Positions 20,607 through 25,517 of a stretch of DNA of 25,517 nt are shown here, one piece after another. This stretch comes from a virus, in the IMG/VR virus record IMGVR_UViG_3300025128_005476, positions 1 to 25,517 of that record, one strand, 5' to 3'. Under the pieces are notes generated by a model, which saw only the letters and a program-made list of their open reading frames with translations, was not told the origin of the DNA and made no database searches. How positions within the stretch are numbered: position 1 is the stretch's first letter; the number at the start of each line of letters is the position of its first letter. A program made the position numbers and the translations under genes.

Positions 20607-20999
20607 ATGGCAGGAAGAAATCCATCCCCCAAACACGTTGTTAAACCGAGTGCTACTACTGCGGACACAGCAAGTCGCAGTATTCCTCGTGATGTAACTC
20701 AGGTATCTGTTTTAGCAGTAACCAATGATGCAAATGACTTTATTACGCTTCCAAATTTAGTAAGCGTACCAGAGGGTCACCGCATTACTGTTTTGTGTAA
20801 TGCAGGCGGTAACTTTGAGTTGCGAACCCCTGCCGGAAGTGCAGAGGAAATCAATAGTCAGAACTGTGACGGCACTAAAGAATATCTTTGTACCGATACG
20901 CAGGTACTTTATGTTACCAAGATCAGCAATACGATTGGATGGGAAGCTAATGCCTATACAGCCATTGGCGCAGTAGCAACAGCAGTAGTTCCTGACTAA
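20607..20999 (+). CDS. Small beta-rich virion-type protein, 130 residues
   Basis: The product has an N-terminal polar arm (PSPKHVVKPSATTADTASRSIP) and a compact beta domain (VTQVSVLAVTNDANDFITLPN, then GHRITVLCNAGGNFELRTPAGS and TQVLYVTKISNTIGWEANAY). I know this layout of strands with 'V.C.aGGnFelrtPagS..tiN' from small environmental-phage proteins that follow the capsid genes, probably decoration or fibre-associated. AAGGAGG precedes the ATG. It contains two cysteines (C69, C85) that could pair. Confidence 0.65.
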   Translation: MAGRNPSPKHVVKPSATTADTASRSIPRDVTQVSVLAVTNDANDFITLPNLVSVPEGHRITVLCNAGGNFELRTPAGSAEEINSQNCDGTKEYLCTDTQVLYVTKISNTIGWEANAYTAIGAVATAVVPD

Positions 21000-21026
21000 T
21001 AGACAATATTTCAATAGGAGGAAATC

Positions 21027-21473
21027 ATGGCAAGAACAGGACCAGCACATAAAGTTAAGGCTGTAAAGCCTAATAAAAGATATCAATCTATGATGGCTGC
21101 ATCTGTGCAGCAGCAGAAAAAAAAGACCGGAGGTTACGCCACTCCTGTTCCTGCAACAAGAAAACAGGAAACCGGTTCTTACTATGGAACTACAGGATCT
21201 AGGGGATATGTTAGTGGCAAGGTTATGCCTGCTCATACAACCCAAAAAGATAAAGCAGCTAGTGCGGCAAGTACATTATCAAAGCAAGCTGCGGCTTACA
21301 AAGCAGCACACAGAAGAAATGACATGGCAGGAATGATTTCAGCGGCTGGTGGTAACATGGCAAAGTTGAAGTCTATCCATGCAGCAGCGTATCCAAAAGC
21401 GAAAACTGGTAAGGCTGCTGGTGCGAGTAAGGGTTCTGCTTCTCGTAGTAGATTAAGATTCGGTGGTAGATAA
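21027..21473 (+). CDS. Very basic Ala/Lys/Ser-rich protein, 148 residues
   Basis: Low-complexity, strongly basic protein without acidic stretches. It has an N-terminal KAVKPNKR and QQQKKKTGG, a Gly/Tyr/Ser-rich middle, an Ala-rich helix (AASAASTLSKQAAAYKAAHRR) and a Lys/Ala/Gly/Ser tail (AKTGKAAGASKGSASRSRLRF). The composition resembles histone H1-like proteins and DNA-condensing virion proteins. A packaged DNA-binding protein is the simplest guess. There are no cysteines or tryptophans. The AGGAGG site upstream is strong, so expression should be high. Function is inferred from composition and position only. Confidence 0.6.
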   Translation: MARTGPAHKVKAVKPNKRYQSMMAASVQQQKKKTGGYATPVPATRKQETGSYYGTTGSRGYVSGKVMPAHTTQKDKAASAASTLSKQAAAYKAAHRRNDMAGMISAAGGNMAKLKSIHAAAYPKAKTGKAAGASKGSASRSRLRFGGR

Positions 21474-21537
21474 AATTTAATATATCCTTCTCCCAAACAA
21501 GAGGTCTGGAAGGGCTGGATAGACCAAGGAGGTAATA
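21474..21537 (+). other. Gap with candidate hairpin before the next gene
   Basis: The 64-base gap contains a GGTCT/AGACC pairing around 13 bases just before the AAGGAGG ribosome-binding site of the next gene. No T-tract follows, so it is not a terminator. It could affect translation or mRNA processing. Confidence 0.3.
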
Positions 21538-22377
21538 ATGCCAACAGAGATATTGGGTGCTAATTTAGGGCATCAAAGAAGAACAGGTGCTGCGAGTGGA
21601 GTAGCAGGAACTACAACTGCTGCGTTTACCCCATTCATTAAAGGCACAGAACACATCAATCTGGAGCCAAGGAACTTTGCAAGTTCAGCGGCAATCATCA
21701 AGTTTGCCCTGTGTCCTTATCTGGTGATCCTTAAAGCGGATTCAGCAGACGGACTTGGTGGTCATCTTGAGGACAACTCTGATGTTGCACAGGATGGTTC
21801 AACTGCCACAAGTGTAGACATGGGAGGATTTGCGTCTGGTCGTGCGCTTTATGTTGGTTCTGCAATCCCGTTTAGGGGGGCACACATAGACGTAGATGGC
21901 TCAAACAGTTCTGGTAGTGCTGCTTTGACTGCGTACTACTGGAATGGGGGGTCATGGGTCGATTTATCTGACTCAGATGGAACAAACGGAACTCGTTCAT
22001 TAAGGGTTGATGGAGCCATTACATGGACTGTTCCTAGTGCATGGCAATTATCTACTTTGGATAAACTGGCATCAGCCGCAGGCGAATCCTTAGACTCATC
22101 TGGGCAGAAGTACAAAGATACAAATATGTACTGGACAAAATGGGAGTGGAGCGCAAGCATTACTGCCGGAACAACGCTGGATCATGTTCTTGGTATTAAC
22201 GAAAGCACAGCTTACTCCGAACTCACTTCCAGTACAGCCTTTGAAGGCAGAATCCATAATGGCTTTGGGTCTAATGGAGTTGGTGGTATTGAATTACTTA
22301 CAGATACAGGTACAGCCAATGTTCTTATAACCTGTTCTGCAATGAACGGATATTTTAGTACAGGCGTAATATCTTAA
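21538..22377 (+). CDS. Beta-sandwich virion/decoration-like protein, 279 residues
   Basis: The protein is Ser/Thr/Gly/Asp-rich and beta-stranded (ALYVGSAIPFRGAHIDVDGSN, AALTAYYWNGGSWVDLSDSDG, RSLRVDGAITWTVPSAW). The middle part looks like a jelly-roll sugar-binding or adhesion module: exposed Trp/Tyr in YYWNGGSWVDLSD and W in MYWTKWEWSASI are typical. C-terminal strands follow (GIELLTDTGTANVLITCS). Its position after the capsid block and before the fibre-like genes suggests a decoration or tail-associated protein. AAGGAGG precedes the ATG. Assignment to a family is not possible by eye. Confidence 0.62.
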   Translation: MPTEILGANLGHQRRTGAASGVAGTTTAAFTPFIKGTEHINLEPRNFASSAAIIKFALCPYLVILKADSADGLGGHLEDNSDVAQDGSTATSVDMGGFASGRALYVGSAIPFRGAHIDVDGSNSSGSAALTAYYWNGGSWVDLSDSDGTNGTRSLRVDGAITWTVPSAWQLSTLDKLASAAGESLDSSGQKYKDTNMYWTKWEWSASITAGTTLDHVLGINESTAYSELTSSTAFEGRIHNGFGSNGVGGIELLTDTGTANVLITCSAMNGYFSTGVIS

Positions 22378-22389
22378 AGGGGGTATATT

Positions 22390-23223
22390 ATGGGTAGATA
22401 TTCACTAGGTGGTGCAGGTGGGGCTGTTAACGCCACTACTGTAACAGTAACTGATAATGAAAGTACAGATGAAAGCAATGCACTTGTTTTCGTAGCTGAT
22501 GCAGATGTAGATGGGGGTGATGTTGGATTAGAGTCAGATGGAACATTAACCTATAACCCCTCAGATGGTAAGGTTACAGCTACAGGATTTGTAGGAGCGT
22601 TAACAGGAAATGCTGACACAGCTACTGTAGCAACGACTGTAACTATTACAGACAACGAGAGTACAAGTGAAACTAATGCAATAGTATTCACGGCAGGTGG
22701 AGACATAGATGGTGGAAACCTTGGACTAGAGTCGGATGGTAACTTAACATATAATCCATCAACTGGAACTATAGCAGCAACTGAACTATCTCTTGCAGGT
22801 TCAGCACATTTGGATTCAAGTCCGGCAGATGAAACAGTCAGTGGCATTACTGCTACCTTTACGGCTGGTGAAACCTTGGTACGAGGAGAAGTGGTTTACT
22901 TTAAGGCTGGAGACAGTAAACTGTGGAAAGCAGTAGCAAGTGCGGCTGGAACAATGCCTGTCATGGCTATGGCCGCCGCTGATATTAGTGCAGATGCTAC
23001 AGGAGTTTTTCTTCTTCAGGGATTTTTGCAAGACAACGGAACGTTTCCTTCATACACAGTCGGGGGAACTATTTATGCACCAGAGGCAGAAACGTCTAGC
23101 CAGAACGTACCAGAACAAGCAGCACCAGATTCTGATGGTGACTTTGTACAGGTATTAGGCTTTGCTGTTACTGCTAACAGTCTTTATTTTAACCCATCCA
23201 ACGATGTGATTGAACACGCATAA
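22390..23223 (+). CDS. Fibre-like protein with tandem repeat modules, 277 residues
   Basis: Two tandem modules of about 52 residues lie at residues 16-67 and 82-133. Both read TTVTxTDNEST…NAhVF…DhDGGphGLESDGxLTYNPSxGxhxAT. The phrase 'DNEST … f…dGg.gL.sdG.LtYnpsdGkvtAtgF.GaltGnAdtAt' is a motif I associate with tail fibres and virion proteins of marine phages. A C-terminal beta domain (about 145-277; FTAGETLVRGEVVYFKAGDSK, MAMAAADISADATGVFLLQG) follows. It likely forms or decorates receptor-binding appendages, probably as a trimer. The module type is known but the exact role is inferred. Confidence 0.72.
   Translation: MGRYSLGGAGGAVNATTVTVTDNESTDESNALVFVADADVDGGDVGLESDGTLTYNPSDGKVTATGFVGALTGNADTATVATTVTITDNESTSETNAIVFTAGGDIDGGNLGLESDGNLTYNPSTGTIAATELSLAGSAHLDSSPADETVSGITATFTAGETLVRGEVVYFKAGDSKLWKAVASAAGTMPVMAMAAADISADATGVFLLQGFLQDNGTFPSYTVGGTIYAPEAETSSQNVPEQAAPDSDGDFVQVLGFAVTANSLYFNPSNDVIEHA
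22435..22590 (+). repeat. Fibre module, unit 1
   Basis: The first of two tandem protein modules (residues 16-67 of the fibre-like gene). At protein level the two share TTVT-TDNEST, GLESDG and LTYNPS blocks. Confidence 0.75.
22633..22788 (+). repeat. Fibre module, unit 2
   Basis: The second unit (residues 82-133), separated from unit 1 by a 14-residue linker. Confidence 0.75.
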
Positions 23224-23235
23224 TAGGACATAACA

Positions 23236-24024
23236 ATGGCGAAAGAAATTGAAAAAGTAAACAGTATCGCTCAAGACGATATTGAAAAGATAAACGGCAA
23301 GACCGATGCCAATATTGAAAACTTAAATGGTTTTGAATTTTCTGCACCATCATTCGGACCACCAGAGTTTGATGCTGTTAGTGTTAATAATGCCAGCACT
23401 GGTCCGAGTACACAAACATCAGCCCATGCGATTGGCGGTTCGGGTGTTGGGCGAGGATTAGTTGTTATCATTGCTCAACTTAACAGTGGTAGTGCGCCGG
23501 CAGACCCCACAGGTGTTACTTACGATGGTGTAGCAATGACTAAACAAGTCAGTAAGAAAGATTACGAAAGATTACGTTTGACATTATGGACACTTATTGC
23601 TCCTGACACTGGCACTAACAACATTGTTGCTTCCTTTGCGGCAACTACGGATGGGCCTTCAGCGGTTAGGGGTATTTCGTTTACTGGCTTAAATCAAACA
23701 AGTATGTGGAATTTACAGAATAGTGGAGAATATAACATGGGGTCTGAAACCAGTATCGGTCCTGTCAGTATAGATACAGTTGCTGGGCAGTTTGCAATTA
23801 GTGCTATTGCTATAGCGGCTGATGGTGCTGCTTCTGCACCTAGCAGTTTAGTTGTACATGCTAGTGCAACATCTGGTAGTACATTGATTGGAGCAACTGC
23901 GAACCTTTATGCAGGGGCATATATAGAGGCTGGTGGTACTAGTACTGATCTGGGGTGGTCATGGAGTGGTGGTGGTAACTATGCTGCTATATTCGGAAGG
24001 GTATTGTCGGATGTGTATTCATAA
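23236..24024 (+). CDS. Virion fibre-like protein with IEKxN-type N-terminus, 262 residues
   Basis: The first 35 residues contain short repeats of an I-x-K-[IV]-N-x-x-x-[DQ] type (IEKVNSIAQDDIEKINGKTD, then ANIENLNGFEF). This is an N-terminal signature I recognise from many environmental-phage tail proteins and presumably anchors them to the virion. The remainder (about 50-262) is one long beta domain, with strands such as GRGLVVIIAQLNSG, GVTYDGVAMTKQ and LRLTLWTLIAP, a Ser/Ala/Gly-rich C-terminus, and no catalytic motif. It is probably a receptor-recognition or appendage protein. Start site: TAATAGGACATAACA precedes the ATG, only a weak ribosome-binding site. Confidence 0.7.
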   Translation: MAKEIEKVNSIAQDDIEKINGKTDANIENLNGFEFSAPSFGPPEFDAVSVNNASTGPSTQTSAHAIGGSGVGRGLVVIIAQLNSGSAPADPTGVTYDGVAMTKQVSKKDYERLRLTLWTLIAPDTGTNNIVASFAATTDGPSAVRGISFTGLNQTSMWNLQNSGEYNMGSETSIGPVSIDTVAGQFAISAIAIAADGAASAPSSLVVHASATSGSTLIGATANLYAGAYIEAGGTSTDLGWSWSGGGNYAAIFGRVLSDVYS

Positions 24025-24041
24025 ACATATAGGGAGATATA

Positions 24042-24488
24042 ATGCCTGATTGGTTTAATTATGTAGTAGATGGTATGCGAATGACCAGCTATGGTGAAGC
24101 AGGAAATAACGCAAGCGAAGCTGTTATGGCGGGGCTAACAGTTGTAACTGGTGATCTTAATGCTGCATCAGGAGCATTAGATACATCTAGTAGTGCTACT
24201 GTTACTCAGTCTACGGATAAAACCACAGGAGTAACAGCTAATGCTAATAGTGGTCAGATCACCACAGATAACGCAGCATTGGCGAGTAATGCACAAGTTA
24301 CGTTTACTGTTAGCAATTCTAATGTTGAGTCTACAGATGTTATCGTGATTAACCATGCAACAACTGGTTATTGGATACAGGCTCATAATATAAGGAATGG
24401 TGCTTTCGATATCATCATTCGCAATAATAGTGGTGGTTCACTTAGTGATGCAGTAGTCTTTAGGTTTGTGGTTATTAGTAAAAATTAG
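24042..24488 (+). CDS. Short fibre/tip-domain protein, 148 residues
   Basis: After an N-terminal linker (MPDWFNYVVDGMRMTSYGEA), the body is a beta domain matching a phage fibre-tip pattern known to me. SATVTQSTDKTTGVTANANSGQITT is followed by AALASNAQVTFTVSNSNVESTDVIVINH, in part, and IQAHNIRNGAFDIIIRNNSGGSLSDAVVFRFVVI, in part. Such domains end the fibres of many cyanophages and other environmental phages. The gene has a GGGAGA site upstream and lies close to the previous gene. It probably works together with the neighbouring fibre-like proteins; the receptor is unknown. Confidence 0.75.
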   Translation: MPDWFNYVVDGMRMTSYGEAGNNASEAVMAGLTVVTGDLNAASGALDTSSSATVTQSTDKTTGVTANANSGQITTDNAALASNAQVTFTVSNSNVESTDVIVINHATTGYWIQAHNIRNGAFDIIIRNNSGGSLSDAVVFRFVVISKN

Positions 24489-24497
24489 GGGTAAGTA

Positions 24498-25517
24498 ATG
24501 GCAGTTACGCTAAACAGATGCTTAGAGATGCTTGGCAGGGCAACTGGTTTATTTGTATCAGACTCCAGTTCCGGTGGAGGAAGTACAACTACACTGGTTG
24601 ATACTTCTATCTATAGGTATGACATAAACACTTTAACCAACAAGTGGCTTTACATGGTTAGTGCTACGAATACTACTATCAACGGATCATCAAGAAGGAT
24701 AAGTGGTATCCATGCTTCCAATGGAACTATTACAGTTATTGGAGCAATGGCGGCATCTACATCATCAGGTGACACATACTACATAGTTAACTTTGATCCA
24801 CAGATAATGACTGATGCGATACAACAGGCAACAAGAACTCTGTATCCTCATCTATACCTACCAACCCGTGATGAAACTATCGTTGTTGATAATTTGTTAG
24901 CCAACTGGGACTTTGAGAACTGGGATTCTACTGGTAGTAACTCTGCTGTTGCTACGAGTTGGGCTAACATAGGAACCCCAAGCACTAATGATGAATCCTC
25001 CAGGGTGGCACATGGTTCATACAGCATGAGTGTAGCTGCTACGGGTGCAACAGAGGGCATAGAACAGAACATATTCACAAGTGTGAATATCAATGAGGTT
25101 GCAAGTAAGACTCTTCATGCAAGAGCGTGGGTATGGGCTAGTGTAGCTGATGCTGCAAGGATAAGGGTAACGTATGATGGATCTAACTATGACAGTAGTA
25201 ACTATCATACCGGTGATTCTGAATGGGAAGGACCATCACTGATATATGTCGACTCTGATATTGATGCTGATATGACAGAGTTAACAGTATCTTGTGAGGT
25301 TACATCAGGTAATACTGCATACTTTGATGGGGTTGTTGCATGGATTGATAACGTATCTGAGTATGATTTAGGCAGTACAGTTATCCGTGGTCCACATAAA
25401 GTATATATGCAGGATCAGGTACAGGAACCTAATGGTCATTATACTCCCCTCGCCAGACCTGTGTCCGGTAGGATACTACGCATAGAACACATGGGTAGAT
25501 TAACAGCTCCTACTTCA
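24498..25517 (+). CDS. Incomplete large neck/fibre protein with carbohydrate-binding-like domain
   Basis: Open to the right edge (340 codons visible, no stop). The start ATG follows AGGGGTAAGTA. The N-terminal 120 residues (MAVTLNRCLEMLGRATGLFV, then TTTLVDTSIYRYDIN, SSRRISGIHASNGTITVIG and TDAIQQATRTLYPHL) form a module I recognise from phage neck/tail-associated proteins. From about residue 128 comes a carbohydrate-binding-like beta sandwich (VDNLLANWDFENWDSTGSNS, HGSYSMSVAATG, TLHARAWVWASVADAARIRV, AYFDGVVAWIDNV) of the CBM4/9 kind that starts with 'N…dFE.W'. The combination suggests a connector or adhesin linking the tail to a sugar receptor. The remainder lies beyond the window. Confidence 0.72.
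   Translation, partial: MAVTLNRCLEMLGRATGLFVSDSSSGGGSTTTLVDTSIYRYDINTLTNKWLYMVSATNTTINGSSRRISGIHASNGTITVIGAMAASTSSGDTYYIVNFDPQIMTDAIQQATRTLYPHLYLPTRDETIVVDNLLANWDFENWDSTGSNSAVATSWANIGTPSTNDESSRVAHGSYSMSVAATGATEGIEQNIFTSVNINEVASKTLHARAWVWASVADAARIRVTYDGSNYDSSNYHTGDSEWEGPSLIYVDSDIDADMTELTVSCEVTSGNTAYFDGVVAWIDNVSEYDLGSTVIRGPHKVYMQDQVQEPNGHYTPLARPVSGRILRIEHMGRLTAPTS

Overview
The window is part of the genome of a tailed double-stranded DNA phage (Caudoviricetes). A recognisable terminase, portal, scaffold and coat series lies on the + strand, and a dense train of very small genes lies on the - strand. Purine-rich Shine-Dalgarno sites precede almost every start, which points to a bacterial host. 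The tail-fibre style proteins contain modules I associate with marine and environmental phages, and several early proteins recall hypothetical proteins of actinophages. The host itself cannot be read from the sequence. No tape-measure, sheath or major tail-tube gene is visible, and a 1862-residue internal-type protein follows the portal, so a short-tailed (podovirus-like) virion is plausible but unproven.

Region 1 (1-164) is AT-rich and holds a candidate leftward extended -10 promoter, copies of GTGACA(C), and a perfect GTGTAAC/GTTACAC inverted repeat. It sits next to the gene for a ribbon-helix-helix regulator. Region 2 (165-4977) is a leftward operon of about 20 small genes of 32-188 residues. 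Six were redefined or added here because they are short or start internally. Most are unrecognised. The exceptions are the ribbon-helix-helix protein, two small zinc ribbons and an LPD29-like protein. The striking feature is a repeated start-site cassette: a 17-mer, AGAAAGTAGAGGATAAG, occurs perfectly six times, each time 3-4 bases before a start codon, and often also encodes the last residues (ESRG-stop) of the preceding gene. A second, unrelated cassette family does the same near 4209-4520 (EEMEV-stop).

Region 3 (4978-5548) is the divergent control region. It has a leftward promoter (TTGACA, 17 bp, TAGACT) and a rightward promoter (TTGACT, 17 bp, TAAAAT). About 210 bases of apparently structured non-coding RNA follow, then two strong hairpins, the second a classical terminator. 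The layout resembles a late promoter, a short leader RNA and a terminator ahead of the late genes, the arrangement used by antitermination systems (lambda pR'/6S RNA/tR', HK022 put). This is the best candidate for an undescribed element in the window.

Region 4 (5549-16866) encodes TerS, TerL, the portal, a 76-residue protein, a 540-residue acidic protein and the 1862-residue protein. Region 5 (16867-24488) starts with a very good internal promoter (TTGACA, 17 bp, TATATT). It continues with a scaffold-like protein, a lectin-fold (LamG-like) protein, the probable major capsid protein, a head protein of unknown role, a zinc-finger protein, a small beta protein, a very basic protein, and a run of beta-rich decoration or fibre proteins. 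The last gene (24498 to the edge) is incomplete and combines a phage neck/fibre N-terminal module with a carbohydrate-binding-like domain.
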